A stretch of DNA of 64,000 bases from Alicycliphilus sp. UBA6560 (GTDB lineage Bacteria > Pseudomonadota > Gammaproteobacteria > Burkholderiales > Burkholderiaceae_C). Positions 24,444 through 33,320 of the stretch are shown here, piece after piece (the first letter of the stretch is position 1; every line of letters begins with the position of its first letter). Location: assembly GCA_002434305.1 (NCBI GenBank), contig DJJU01000013.1:186001-250000 (forward strand), given 5' to 3'. The notes below the pieces were generated by a model. The model had not been told where the DNA came from. It searched no databases and saw nothing but the letters and a program-made list of their open reading frames with translations. The position numbers and the translations under genes were made by a program.

Positions 24444-25939
24444 TCCAGTCCTTCTTCCACCAGCTCCGCCGCGCGCAGGAGCGCCCGCGCCTTGTGCTCG
24501 GTTTCCTTCCACTCCAGTTCGGGGACGGAATCGGCCACCACGCCGGCCGCGGCCTGCACGTACAAGGTGCCGTCCTTGACGATGGCCGTGCGGATGGCAA
24601 TCGCCACATCCATGTCGCCGGCAAAGCTCAAGTAACCGCAGGCGCCGCCATAGATGCCGCGCTTGACGGGCTCCAGCTGGTCGATCAGCTCCATGGCGTG
24701 TACCTTGGGCGCGCCCGTCAGCGTGCCGGCGGGAAAGGTGGCGCGCAGCACGTCCATGCTGCTCATGCCATCCTTGAGGAGGCCTTCCACGTTGCTCACG
24801 ATGTGCATCACGTGGCTGTAGCGCTCCACGGCGAAGGCTTCGGTCACCTTTACCGTGCCGGTCTTGGCGATGCGGCCGATGTCGTTGCGCGCCAGGTCGA
24901 TCAGCATCACGTGCTCGGCGCGCTCCTTCGGGTCGGCCACCAATTCCTGCTCGATGGCCTTGTCGGCCTGCGGGCTGGCGCCGCGCGCGCGCGTGCCGGC
25001 CAGCGGACGGATGGTGACCTTCTGCCCGTCCTCGGTCGCCTCCTGGCGCACCAGGATTTCGGGGCTGGCGCCCACCACCTGGAAGTCGCCGAAGTGGTAG
25101 TAGTACATATAGGGCGAGGGGTTGAGCGAGCGCAGCGCGCGGTACAGCGACAGCGGGCTCTCGGTGTAGCGCTTGTGCATGCGCTGGCCCACCTGCACCT
25201 GCATGAAGTCGCCGGCGGCGATCAGCTCCTTGGCACGCAGCACGGCCGCCAGGTAGTCCTCCTTGGCGAAGCTTCGCTGCACCGGGTGCGATTCGCCGGG
25301 CCGCACCACGGGCGCGCTGACCGAGTACTTGAGCTGGTCCTTCAGCTCGCGCAGGCGCTTCTTGCCCTTCGCGTAGGCCTCGGCCTCGCCCGGGTTGGCG
25401 TAGACGATGAGGTACAGCTTGCCCGACAGGTTGTCGATGACGGCCAGCTCCTCGCACTGCAGCAGCAGGATGTCCGGGCAGCCCAGGGTGTCGGGCGGGC
25501 AGCCGTCCTCGAGCTTCTTCTCGATGTAGCGCACCGCGTCATAGCCGAAGTAGCCGGCCAGGCCGCCGCAAAAGCGCGGCAGTCCCGGGCGCAGCGCCAC
25601 CTTGAAGCGCTTTTGGTACTCGCCGATGAAGTCCAGCGGGTTGCCGGCGTGCGTCTCGGTGACCTGGCCGTCGGTCACGACCTCGGTCCTGGCGGCGGCG
25701 CCGAAGCCGCTGGCGCGCAAGAGCGTGCGTGCCGGCAGGCCGATGAAGCTGTAGCGCCCGAAGCGCTCGCCGCCGACCACCGATTCGAGCAGGAAGCTGT
25801 TGCTGCCGTCGCCCTTGGCGTGGGCGAGCTTGAGGTACAGCGACAGCGGGGTTTCCAGGTCCGCGAACGCCTCGGCGATCAGCGGGATGCGGTTGTAGCC
25901 CTGATGGGCCAGGCTTTTGAATTCCAGTTCAGTGATCAC
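24440..25939 (-). CDS. trpE: Anthranilate synthase component I
   Basis: TrpE makes anthranilate from chorismate and ammonia supplied by TrpG. The 499-residue protein starts with GTG (MITELEFKSLAHQGYN), the start conserved in this family. The tryptophan feedback site LLESVVGGERFGRYSFIG is near residue 50. The catalytic half shows FMQVQVGQRM, SPEILVRQE, RPLAGTRARG, ELVADPKERAEHVMLIDLARND and the AGAGVVADS-type end (AAAGVVADSVPE). It heads the leftward trp block and overlaps aroQ by four bases. No Trp-rich leader peptide was seen upstream. Confidence 0.96.
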   Translation of the reverse strand: MITELEFKSLAHQGYNRIPLIAEAFADLETPLSLYLKLAHAKGDGSNSFLLESVVGGERFGRYSFIGLPARTLLRASGFGAAARTEVVTDGQVTETHAGNPLDFIGEYQKRFKVALRPGLPRFCGGLAGYFGYDAVRYIEKKLEDGCPPDTLGCPDILLLQCEELAVIDNLSGKLYLIVYANPGEAEAYAKGKKRLRELKDQLKYSVSAPVVRPGESHPVQRSFAKEDYLAAVLRAKELIAAGDFMQVQVGQRMHKRYTESPLSLYRALRSLNPSPYMYYYHFGDFQVVGASPEILVRQEATEDGQKVTIRPLAGTRARGASPQADKAIEQELVADPKERAEHVMLIDLARNDIGRIAKTGTVKVTEAFAVERYSHVMHIVSNVEGLLKDGMSSMDVLRATFPAGTLTGAPKVHAMELIDQLEPVKRGIYGGACGYLSFAGDMDVAIAIRTAIVKDGTLYVQAAAGVVADSVPELEWKETEHKARALLRAAELVEEGLE

Positions 25940-26313
25940 AGGAATGGTTCCCAGCGGGTGCGGCGCGCGCCATGCGGTGCATGGCAAGGGCGGGGAATGC
26001 GGAGCGCCGCGGATTCATTCGGTCTGGCAGCCGGTCTGCCGGCGAAGGGCAGTGGTGCCTCGGGCGCACGCTGGGACGCGCCCAGGTGCATGGCTCACAG
26101 GTTCATGAATGCAGGCTTGCGCCAGGGCCAGGCTCCCCGGTCGCTGCGACCCGCAATGAACGTGCGATGAATGAACATGGCGGCAAAGTGTAGCAAAGCG
26201 GTCCATGGGGGATGGCCCGAGCCGTGTGATCCGGGCGAAAACCCTATTGTCTCGGAGGAGACTGGCTGAAACAATTAGTAATTAGAACGGTCGTTCTTTT
26301 TTGGGAGTTGTTC
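25940..26313. other. Divergent regulatory region between trpE and the chalcone-isomerase-like gene
   Basis: About 370 bases without a convincing gene. I looked for a leader peptide with tandem Trp codons in front of trpE and found none. The right end carries the palindromes GTCTC-GGAG-GAGAC (26249-26262) and AGAACG-GT-CGTTCT (26284-26297) just before the rightward gene. AT-rich DNA at 26271-26285 is a likely -10 region for that gene. Confidence 0.5.
26284..26297. promoter_or_regulatory. Palindromic operator candidate before the chalcone-isomerase-like gene
   Basis: AGAACG and CGTTCT form a perfect inverted repeat around GT. It lies between the AT-rich -10 candidate and the ribosome-binding site GGGAG, where a repressor would block transcription. 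The shape resembles TetR-family operators, but no TetR gene is adjacent. Confidence 0.4.
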
Positions 26314-26916
26314 ATGCGCACCTTGACCCGACGTCGCGCCCTTGCCGGGGGCGCGCTGGCCTTTTCCCTCCTGGCAGCCGCTCCGCTGCAGGCCGCTCAG
26401 CCGGTGGTGGTGGGCGACGTCACCTTCCCGCCCACGGTGCGGGTGCAGGATCGCACGTTGACGCTCAACGGCGCCGGCCTGCGCTACAAGACCGTGTTCA
26501 AGGTCTATGCCGCCGGCCTGTACCTGGAGAAGAAGGCCGCCACGCCCGCCGAGGTGCAGGCGCAAAAGGGCCCCAAGCATCTGACGGTGACCATGCTGCG
26601 CGACATCGACTCCTCCGAGCTGGGCAAGCTGTTCGCCCGCGGCATGGAGGACAACATGGACCGCACCGCCTTCTCCAAGCTGGTGCCCGGCGTGCTGCGC
26701 ATGAGCCAGATCTTCTCCGAGCACAAGATGCTCAAGGCCGGTGACACCTTCGCCGTGGACTGGCTGCCGGGCACCGGCACCGTGGTCATCGTCAAGGGCC
26801 AGCCCCAGGGCGAGCCGTTCAAGGAGCCTGAGTTCTTCGACGCCCTGCTGGGCATCTGGCTGGGCAACCAGCCGGCGGACTGGAAGCTCAAGGACGCGCT
26901 GCTGGGCAAGGGCTGA
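26314..26916 (+). CDS. Exported chalcone-isomerase-fold protein
   Basis: The gene encodes 200 residues. The N-terminus MRTLTRRRALAGG plus a hydrophobic segment ending PLQAAQ is a signal peptide, with a twin-arginine look (TRRRAL). The body, GLRYKTVFKVYAAGLYLEKKA, LTVTMLRDIDSSELGKLFARGM, GDTFAVDWLPGTGT and LLGIWLG, matches the bacterial chalcone isomerase-like family (Chalcone_3). Bacterial members are periplasmic, and their ligand is not generally known; no flavonoid pathway is implied. GGGAG lies six bases before the ATG. The gene has its own palindromic operator candidate and is followed by a chemoreceptor gene after 86 bases. Confidence 0.82.
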   Translation: MRTLTRRRALAGGALAFSLLAAAPLQAAQPVVVGDVTFPPTVRVQDRTLTLNGAGLRYKTVFKVYAAGLYLEKKAATPAEVQAQKGPKHLTVTMLRDIDSSELGKLFARGMEDNMDRTAFSKLVPGVLRMSQIFSEHKMLKAGDTFAVDWLPGTGTVVIVKGQPQGEPFKEPEFFDALLGIWLGNQPADWKLKDALLGKG

Positions 26917-27002
26917 CGCGGCAACGGCGCTGCCCGCATGGTGACGCCCACTGGCAGGGGCGGTAAAGTCGCCGGCACCTGAACAGCGATGGAGGAGACG
27001 GC

Positions 27003-28733
27003 ATGTTTTTGTCCAACATCAAGGTAGGTGCCCGCCTGGGCCTGGCCTTCGGTCTGGTGTTGCTGGTGACGCTGCTCGTGGGTGGCATTGGCGTGTGGCG
27101 TCTGCAAGGCCTGTCGGCCGTGACCGAGCAGCTGACCAACACCGACAACACGCGCCTGCGCATGACCAGCCTGTGGCGCGGCACCATTGAGCAGAACTGG
27201 CTGCGCACCCGCGCCGCCCTGGGGGCCGCCGACAACCAGGACGTGGATACCTGGCAGGCGGAGATCGCCAAGACCTCCGAGACCACGGAGTCGGCGCGCA
27301 AGACCGTCAACGAGTTGTTGCGTGGCGACGAGGGCCGGCGCATGTTGGCCGAGGTGGATGCGGCCCGTGCCGCCTACCGCGGCCCGCGCGAGGAGCTGCT
27401 GCAGCGCAAGAAGCGCGGCGAGGACGTGACCGCCGAGCTGGACAGCAAGCTCGCTCCCCTGGCCGACGCGTATATCAAGACCATCGACAACTTCGAGCAG
27501 CGCCAGCGCATGCTGTTCGAGCAAACACGCGTCCAGGCCGGCAAGACGGCGGCGCAAAGCCGCATCATCCTGATCGCCGGTACGGCACTTGCGCTGCTGA
27601 TCGGCATCGCCGCGGCGGTCCTGCTCACACGCTCCATCACCCAGCCGCTGGCGCTGGCCGTGCGTCGCGCCGACCAGATGGCCCAGGGCGACCTGACCCA
27701 GACCATCGAGGTGCAGGGCCGCGACGAGGCGGCGCAGCTGCTGGCCGCCCTGCAGGGCATGCAGGCCAGCCTGGCGCGCGTGGTGGGCGGGGTGCGCAGC
27801 AACGCCGAGGGCGTAGCCACGGCCAGCGCCGAGATCGCCCAGGGCAACCAGGATCTGTCCGCGCGCACGGAAAGCCAGGCCAGTGCGCTGCAGCAGACGG
27901 CAGCGTCGATGGAAGAGCTGGGCGCCACCGTGCGCCAGAACGCCGACAACGCCGCCCAGGCCAACCAGCTGGCCATGAACGCCAGCACCGTCGCCACCCA
28001 GGGCGGCGAGGTGGTCGGCCAGGTGGTGGACACCATGCGCGGCATCAATGAATCCAGCCGGCGCATCGCCGACATCATCCAGGTCATCGACGGCATTGCC
28101 TTTCAGACCAACATCCTGGCGCTGAACGCGGCGGTGGAGGCGGCCCGCGCCGGCGAGCAGGGCCGGGGCTTCGCCGTGGTGGCCGGCGAGGTGCGCAGCC
28201 TGGCGCAGCGCAGCGCAGAAGCTGCGCGCGAGATCAAGCAGCTCATCACCGACAGCGTGGACCGGGTGGAACAGGGCACGCAGCTGGTGGACCGCGCCGG
28301 CAGCACCATGACGGAGATAGTCGCCTCCATCCGCCGGGTGAACGACATCGTGGGCGAGATCAGCGCCGCCAGCCGCGAGCAAAGCGCCGGCGTGTCGCAG
28401 GTGGGCGAGGCCATCATGCAGATGGACCAGGCCACGCAGCAGAACGCCGCGCTGGTGGAGCAAAGCGCCGCGGCCGCCGGCAGCCTGAAGACGCAGGCGG
28501 GCCAGCTGGTGCAGGCCGTGGCGGTGTTCCGCATTCCCGGCGCCATCGCCGCCGAGCCGGCCGCGCCCCTGCCCCGCGCGACCGCCGCGCCGCGCCCTGC
28601 CGTGGCCGCGCGCCCGCCGGCCGCGGCGGTGCGCAAGAAGCCGGCGCCCAAGGCGGCGGCTCTGGCCGCTCCTCCCGTTCCCCCAGCGGCGCCGCGGGTC
28701 GCGGGCGGCGACGAGGATTGGGAGAGCTTCTGA
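27003..28733 (+). CDS. Methyl-accepting chemotaxis protein with C-terminal CheR tether
   Basis: This 576-residue inner-membrane receptor has transmembrane helices near residues 9-31 and 187-208. Between them is a four-helix-bundle periplasmic sensor (4HB_MCP). A HAMP domain follows at about 210-262, then the cytoplasmic signalling domain with the conserved hairpin tip RIADIIQVIDGIAFQTNILA, NAAVEAARAGEQGRGFAVVA and EVRSLAQRSAEAA. The C-terminal tail is a long Ala/Pro/Lys-rich linker ending DWESF (572-576), the pentapeptide type that tethers the methyltransferase CheR. The ribosome-binding site GGAGGAG precedes the ATG. The ligand is unknown. Confidence 0.96.
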   Translation: MFLSNIKVGARLGLAFGLVLLVTLLVGGIGVWRLQGLSAVTEQLTNTDNTRLRMTSLWRGTIEQNWLRTRAALGAADNQDVDTWQAEIAKTSETTESARKTVNELLRGDEGRRMLAEVDAARAAYRGPREELLQRKKRGEDVTAELDSKLAPLADAYIKTIDNFEQRQRMLFEQTRVQAGKTAAQSRIILIAGTALALLIGIAAAVLLTRSITQPLALAVRRADQMAQGDLTQTIEVQGRDEAAQLLAALQGMQASLARVVGGVRSNAEGVATASAEIAQGNQDLSARTESQASALQQTAASMEELGATVRQNADNAAQANQLAMNASTVATQGGEVVGQVVDTMRGINESSRRIADIIQVIDGIAFQTNILALNAAVEAARAGEQGRGFAVVAGEVRSLAQRSAEAAREIKQLITDSVDRVEQGTQLVDRAGSTMTEIVASIRRVNDIVGEISAASREQSAGVSQVGEAIMQMDQATQQNAALVEQSAAAAGSLKTQAGQLVQAVAVFRIPGAIAAEPAAPLPRATAAPRPAVAARPPAAAVRKKPAPKAAALAAPPVPPAAPRVAGGDEDWESF

Positions 28734-28736
28734 GCC

Positions 28737-29456
28737 TCAGGCCGCGGGCGCCAGCTCGCTCAGCGCGTCCACATAGCCGTCGGCATCCACCTCGCGCACC
28801 GGCCGGCCGTGGTTGTAGCCATAGCTGACCAGCACCACCGGGCAGCCGGCCGCGCGCGCGGCCTGGGCGTCGTTGCTGGAGTCGCCCACCATCAGCGTGC
28901 GCGCCGGCGCGCTGCCCAGGGCCTCGCAGGCCCTGATCAGCGGCAGCGGGTCAGGCTTCTTGCGCTCGAAGGCGTCGCCCCCGAAGACCTGGTCGAAGTA
29001 GCCGGCCAGGCCCTTGGCGCGCAGCAGCGGCCGGGCGAAGGCCGTGGGCTTGTTGGTCAGGCAGGCCAGGCGCAGGCCGGCCGCGCGCAGGGCCGCCAAG
29101 CCCTCGATCGCGCCGGGATAGACGCGCGCGTACTGCCCGTTGATGGCCAGGTAGTGGTGCTGGTAGCGCTCCCAGGCGTGCGGGTAGAGTGCTTCAATAT
29201 CGATAGCTGCTGGCGCTTGTCCAGCAAGGCCTAGAACGTGATTGAGCACTGAACGCAGCAGGTGCTCCGAGCCCTTGCCCACCATGCGCTCTATGGCCTG
29301 CGGATCAATGGCGGGCAGGCCCAGGTCGGCCAGCATGCGGCCCAGCGCCTCGGCGAAGTCGCCCAGGGTGTCCACCAGCGTGCCGTCCAGGTCCACCAGG
29401 GCGGCGTCCATGCCGGCCAGCAGGGCGGTGGGTGGTGTGCTTGTCATGGTCTGCAT
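28737..29456 (-). CDS. gph: Phosphoglycolate phosphatase (HAD family), with in-frame repeat
   Basis: This HAD-family hydrolase removes phosphate from 2-phosphoglycolate. The motif I DLDGTLVDT (nucleophile Asp) is near residue 22, motif II is LACLTNKP, motif III includes the Lys of ERKKPDP, and motif IV is MVGDSSNDAQAA. The length is 239 residues. Residues of about 76-90 (LAGQAPAAIDIEALY) are encoded by a repeat copy inserted in frame in the helical cap domain, so the cap carries about 14 extra residues. The gene is convergent with the chemoreceptor, with three bases between the stop codons. Confidence 0.93.
   Translation of the reverse strand: MQTMTSTPPTALLAGMDAALVDLDGTLVDTLGDFAEALGRMLADLGLPAIDPQAIERMVGKGSEHLLRSVLNHVLGLAGQAPAAIDIEALYPHAWERYQHHYLAINGQYARVYPGAIEGLAALRAAGLRLACLTNKPTAFARPLLRAKGLAGYFDQVFGGDAFERKKPDPLPLIRACEALGSAPARTLMVGDSSNDAQAARAAGCPVVLVSYGYNHGRPVREVDADGYVDALSELAPAA
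29190..29231. repeat. Comamonadaceae palindromic repeat inside gph
   Basis: ATATCGATAGCTGCTGGCGC followed by TTGTCCAGCAAGGC matches one arm and the loop of the repeat. It keeps the gph reading frame open. Confidence 0.75.
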
Positions 29457-29661
29457 GGAAAGTTTCCTTTTCTTGTCTGTGGGGCAGGGGCTGCGTGGTG
29501 GGCGGTGTCCGACAGGCCGCGGCGCCGGGTGCGGACAGCGCCGGCGCCTGCCCGGCGCTTACGCTTGGGCGCCGCCCGTAGCGGCCGCCCGCGGGCCACG
29601 GTGCCTGCCGTGGCGGCCGTTCCATCCCTTTGTCGTTGATTCACTCCCAGGAGGAAGCACC

Positions 29662-30045
29662 ATGGCCCTGTCCCGTCTCACCACTGTCGCCTGTTCTGCC
29701 GCGCTGCTCATGTTTGGCGCCGCTGCCCAGGCCGCCGGCAACACCGGCGAGGTGCGCAGCAACTTCCAGCAGGAGCGCGCCAGCTGCGCCCATGTGCCGG
29801 AGGCCAGCCGCGCGCCCTGCCTGCGCGAGGCCGGCGCCGCTGCCCAGGCGGCCCGCAACGGCCAGCTGACCAGCCCTGGCGACAGCACCTACCAGCAAAA
29901 CGCCATGGCCCGCTGCGAGGTGTTCAAGACGCAGCAAGACAAGGCCGACTGCCAGGCGCGCATGCGCAACAGCGCGGCATCCGGCTCCGTCGAGGGCGGC
30001 GGCGTGCTGCGCGAGGCCACCACCCTGGTACCCGCCAGCCGCTGA
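29662..30045 (+). CDS. Small exported cysteine-containing protein of unknown function
   Basis: The gene encodes 127 residues. The signal peptide ends near AAQAAG. The mature part carries paired cysteines (SCAHVPEASRAPC, then MARCEVFKTQQDKADC), a spacing that suggests disulphide bonds in the periplasm. I do not recognise a named family beyond small Cys-pair exported proteins of betaproteobacteria. AGGAGG lies close to the ATG, an unusually strong ribosome-binding site for this window. It is flanked by gph (divergent) and rpe (convergent, five bases apart). Confidence 0.7.
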   Translation: MALSRLTTVACSAALLMFGAAAQAAGNTGEVRSNFQQERASCAHVPEASRAPCLREAGAAAQAARNGQLTSPGDSTYQQNAMARCEVFKTQQDKADCQARMRNSAASGSVEGGGVLREATTLVPASR

Positions 30046-30050
30046 GGCAA

Positions 30051-30731
30051 TCAGGCCAGTTCGGCGCGCATGGCCTCGATGACGGCCTGGTAGTCGGGCT
30101 GGCCGAAGATGGCGCTGCCAGCCACGAAGGTATCGGCCCCGGCATCGGCCACGCGGCGGATGTTGGCGGCCTTGATGCCGCCATCCACCTCCAGGCGGAT
30201 GTCCTTGCCGCTGGCTTCGATGCGCCGGCGTGCTTCCTCGGTCTTGCGCAGCGTGCTGTCGATGAAGCTCTGCCCGCCGAAGCCGGGGTTGACGCTCATC
30301 AGCAAAATCAGGTCGATGTCCTCGATCACCCAGTCCAGCACGTCCAGCGGCATGGCCGGGTTGAACGTCAGCCCGGCCTTGCAGCCGTGCGCGCGGATGT
30401 TCTGGATGCTGCGGTGCACGTGCGCCGACGCGTCGGGGTGGAAGCTGATGTAGTCGGCGCCCGCCTTGGCGAAGGCGCTGGCCAGTTCGTCCACCGGCTG
30501 CACCATCAGGTGCACGTCGATGGGCACGGCCACCCCGTCCGGCGTCACGGCGTGCGGCTTCAGGGCCTGGCAGACCATGGGGCCGAAGGTCAGGTTGGGC
30601 ACGTAATGGTTGTCCATCACGTCGAAGTGGATCCAGTCGGCCCCGGCGGCGATCACGCCACGTACCTCCTCGCCCAGGCGGGCGAAGTCGGCCGAGAGGA
30701 TGGAGGGGGCAATGCGGTAGGTGCGGCTCAT
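30051..30731 (-). CDS. rpe: Ribulose-phosphate 3-epimerase
   Basis: This cytosolic pentose-phosphate/Calvin enzyme interconverts ribulose 5-phosphate and xylulose 5-phosphate. Family motifs are IAPSILSADFARLG with the metal-binding region, HFDVMDNHYVPNLTFGP, IDVHLMV, LMSVNPGFGGQSF and EVDGGI. The length of 226 residues is normal from the ATG at 30731. It is divergent from apaG. Confidence 0.97.
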   Translation of the reverse strand: MSRTYRIAPSILSADFARLGEEVRGVIAAGADWIHFDVMDNHYVPNLTFGPMVCQALKPHAVTPDGVAVPIDVHLMVQPVDELASAFAKAGADYISFHPDASAHVHRSIQNIRAHGCKAGLTFNPAMPLDVLDWVIEDIDLILLMSVNPGFGGQSFIDSTLRKTEEARRRIEASGKDIRLEVDGGIKAANIRRVADAGADTFVAGSAIFGQPDYQAVIEAMRAELA

Positions 30732-30812
30732 GCCCGAAATTGTCGCAGCATGGCCGTGGCGCCTTCTGGGCGTGGGGCAATGGCCCCCGTTGCCTGCCGT
30801 TACCATCGCGCG

Positions 30813-31229
30813 ATGTCCACCTACCAGTTCAAGGCCGAGGTGCAGCCCGAGTACCTGCCCGGGCAGTCGGCGCCCGAGCGCGGCGTCTACAGCTTCGCCT
30901 ACACCATCACCGTGACCAACACGGGCAGTGTCGCCGCGCAGCTGATCGCGCGGCACTGGGTCATCACCGACGCCGGGGGCCACGTGGAGGAGGTTAAGGG
31001 CCTGGGAGTGGTCGGCCAGCAGCCGCTGCTGCGCCCGGGCGAATCCTTCCGCTACACCAGCGGCTGCCGCCTGCGCACGGCCAGCGGCACCATGCACGGC
31101 AGCTACCTCGTGGTGGCCGAGGACGGCGAGCGTTTCGAGTGCGCCGTGCCGCTGTTCGTGCTGGAGGCCCTGGCCCAGGGCGGCGCCGGTAGCGGCGACA
31201 TTCCACCCCAGGGCCGGGTGCTGCATTGA
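30813..31229 (+). CDS. apaG: ApaG family protein
   Basis: The gene encodes 138 residues of beta-sandwich sequence with the family pattern SFAYTITVTNTGS, ARHWVITDAGGHVEEVKGLGVVGQQP, LRPGESFRYTSGC and GTMHGSYLVV. ApaG proteins have a fibronectin-III-like fold. They are linked genetically to diadenosine tetraphosphate hydrolysis and to cation tolerance, but the biochemical role is not settled. Its stop codon overlaps the TTG start of the next gene (TTGA), so the two are coupled. Confidence 0.93.
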   Translation: MSTYQFKAEVQPEYLPGQSAPERGVYSFAYTITVTNTGSVAAQLIARHWVITDAGGHVEEVKGLGVVGQQPLLRPGESFRYTSGCRLRTASGTMHGSYLVVAEDGERFECAVPLFVLEALAQGGAGSGDIPPQGRVLH

Positions 31230-33211
31230 GGCAGGCTGCGCCCACGCTGGCCGAACTGCTGGCGGCGCTGGACGCCCGCGCCGGCGTGGCCCAGCGCCAT
31301 CTGCAGCTGATCGCCCTGCTGGACTGGATCCGCGGCGACGCCAAGTCCGTGCCGGCGGCCACCGGCCGCCTGGCGCTGCTGGTGGAGGCGGCCGAGCGCT
31401 CGCCCGAGGTGGCCGCCCGCCTGTCGGCCTGGTGGAGCGCCCTGGTGCAGGCGCTGGACATCACCACGCTGCTGGCCGACTTCGGTTTTGCCCAGCGCAC
31501 CTCCATGGGCAGCGAGCTGATGGAGCGCCTGCGCTACAAGCTGCTGCCCGCCAGCCCCGACACGCTGGACGCCTCCGAGCTGTTCATGCTCGCCCTGCCC
31601 GGCGAGTTCGACGCGCGCTGGCTGGCGGCCATCGACGATGACCTGCTGGCGCGCCTGCGCGCCGTGATCGCCCCCGACAGCATGGACGGCAGCGGCGCCA
31701 ACGCCTGGCAGCTGGCGCTGCTGGATGCCATGACCTACTGCGCCGGCCAGATCCTGTCCACCGGCTTCGCGCCCGAGCTGCGCCTGCGCATGACCGAGGA
31801 AACGCGCGAGGCCCAGCCCTTTCATGCCCTGATCCGCGACGTGGAGAGCCTGCGCGTGGAGGTGCTGCACCCGCTGCGCACCCCCGAGCGCCGCGACGCG
31901 GCCGTGCAGCGCCTGCGCGAACGGCTGGATGCCTGCCGCGCCGCCGCTTCGTCCGTCTACGCGCACTTCGAGGACAACGGCATCTCGGTGGGCCTGGTGT
32001 TTCGCCTGCGCCAGCTGCGCGAGCGCATCCTGCGCGTGCGCGACCTGCTGGAGTGCCTGCTCACGCCGCGCCCCGCGGCCTCGGCCGTACGGTTGCTGGC
32101 GCGGCTGGTGACCGTCGGGCGCGAGCGGCGCAGCGTGCGCGCGCTGCTGGCCTCCAGCTCCTCGCTGCTGGCGGCCAAGGTGGCCGAGCGCAGCGCCGAG
32201 ACGGGCGAGCACTACATCACCCGCACCGCCGGCGAATACCTGGCCATGGTGCGCAAGGCGGCCGGCGGCGGCGCCGTCATGGCCTTCACCACCCTCATCA
32301 AGCTGGGCCTGTACGCGCTGGCGCTGCCGGTGTTCTGGGGCGGCTTCCTGGCCGGCATCAATTACGCGGCCAGCTTCGTGCTGATCCAGCTGCTGCACTT
32401 CACGGTGGCCACCAAGCAGCCGGCCATGACGGCGCCGGCCATGGCCGCCAAGCTCAACGACCTGGATGATGATGCCAGCGTTGAAGAGTTCGTGGACAAG
32501 GTCACGCACCTGGTGCGCTCGCAGGTGGCGGCCGTGCTGGGCAACGTGCTGTTGGTCTTTCCCGTGGCGCTGGCACTGGCGCTGGGCATCGGCTGGCTCA
32601 AGGACGAACCGGCGCTGGACGAGACCCATGCCCGGCAGGTGCTGGAGTCGCTGCACCTGCTGGGCCCGTCGCTGCTGTTCGCCGCCTTCACCGGCGTGCT
32701 GCTGTTCGCCTCCAGCATCTTCGCCGGCTGGGTGGAGAACTGGTTCGTGCTGCGCCGGCTGGACTCGGCCATCCAGTTCAACCCGCGCATCACCCGCACG
32801 CTGGGCCAGGCGCGCGCCGTGCGCTGGGCGCACTATTTGCGCGAAAACATCTCCGGCTTCGCGGCCAACGTGTCGCTGGGCTTCATGCTGGGCCTGACGC
32901 CCGCGTTCGCCGGTTTCTTCGGCCTGGGCCTGGAGGTGCGCCACGTCACGCTGTCGGCCGGCCAAGCCGGCGCGGCCGCCGCGTCGCTGGGCTGGCAGGC
33001 GGTGCACGAGCCGCTGTTCTGGTGGGCCGTGGCCATGATTCCTTTCAACGGTGCGCTGAACGTGCTGGTGAGCTTTTACCTGGCGTTCCGCGTGGCGCTG
33101 CGTGCCCACAACGTCAGCGGTGTGGACCGCTCGCGCATCTACCGCGCGCTGCGCTCGCGCCTGGTACGGGCGCCGCTCAGTTTCTTTCTGCCCTCGCGCA
33201 GCGCCGTCTGA
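31226..33211 (+). CDS. 'Site-specific recombinase' (Gcr) family membrane protein
   Basis: The gene encodes 661 residues, using a TTG start that overlaps the apaG stop. The N-terminal half is helical and soluble-looking. The C-terminal half contains several clear membrane segments (ALPVFWGGFLAGINYAASFV, VLGNVLLVFPVALALALG, SLLFAAFTGVLLFASSIFAG, SLGFMLGLTPAFAGFFGLGL, NGALNVLVSFYLAF). The family is annotated as site-specific recombinase after a Neisseria gene. However, I see neither a serine-recombinase nor a tyrosine-recombinase catalytic set, and membrane spans are not expected of either. An inner-membrane protein of unknown function is the better description. It is conserved next to apaG in this group of bacteria as far as I know. 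Confidence 0.8.
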   Translation: MRQAAPTLAELLAALDARAGVAQRHLQLIALLDWIRGDAKSVPAATGRLALLVEAAERSPEVAARLSAWWSALVQALDITTLLADFGFAQRTSMGSELMERLRYKLLPASPDTLDASELFMLALPGEFDARWLAAIDDDLLARLRAVIAPDSMDGSGANAWQLALLDAMTYCAGQILSTGFAPELRLRMTEETREAQPFHALIRDVESLRVEVLHPLRTPERRDAAVQRLRERLDACRAAASSVYAHFEDNGISVGLVFRLRQLRERILRVRDLLECLLTPRPAASAVRLLARLVTVGRERRSVRALLASSSSLLAAKVAERSAETGEHYITRTAGEYLAMVRKAAGGGAVMAFTTLIKLGLYALALPVFWGGFLAGINYAASFVLIQLLHFTVATKQPAMTAPAMAAKLNDLDDDASVEEFVDKVTHLVRSQVAAVLGNVLLVFPVALALALGIGWLKDEPALDETHARQVLESLHLLGPSLLFAAFTGVLLFASSIFAGWVENWFVLRRLDSAIQFNPRITRTLGQARAVRWAHYLRENISGFAANVSLGFMLGLTPAFAGFFGLGLEVRHVTLSAGQAGAAAASLGWQAVHEPLFWWAVAMIPFNGALNVLVSFYLAFRVALRAHNVSGVDRSRIYRALRSRLVRAPLSFFLPSRSAV

Positions 33212-33276
33212 TAAGGTGCCCTGCACGCCGTCCTACACGGCAGTGGCGGGGCGCGCAGATACATTCGGTAAGCAAA

Positions 33277-33320
33277 AGCACCCTTTGGCCCGGCGTTCAG
33301 CAGCGCGGGCAGAGGGTGCT
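33277..33320 (+). ncRNA. Structured 5' leader candidate of the antiporter gene
   Basis: AGCACCCT (33277-33284) pairs with AGGGTGCT (33313-33320). Nested inside, GCCCG (33288-33292) pairs with CGGGC (33306-33310). The hairpin ends about 65 bases before the antiporter start and has no T-tract after it, so it is more likely a leader element than a terminator. No known riboswitch consensus was recognised. Confidence 0.35.

Noticed and set aside
25940..26206. Trp leader peptide and attenuator before trpE
   Set aside because: I found no short frame with tandem Trp codons and no terminator-type hairpin pair.
26964..26990. FliA-like promoter (TAAAG and GCGAT boxes) before the chemoreceptor gene
   Set aside because: The spacing is about 13 bases and the second box matches poorly, so the call is not supported.
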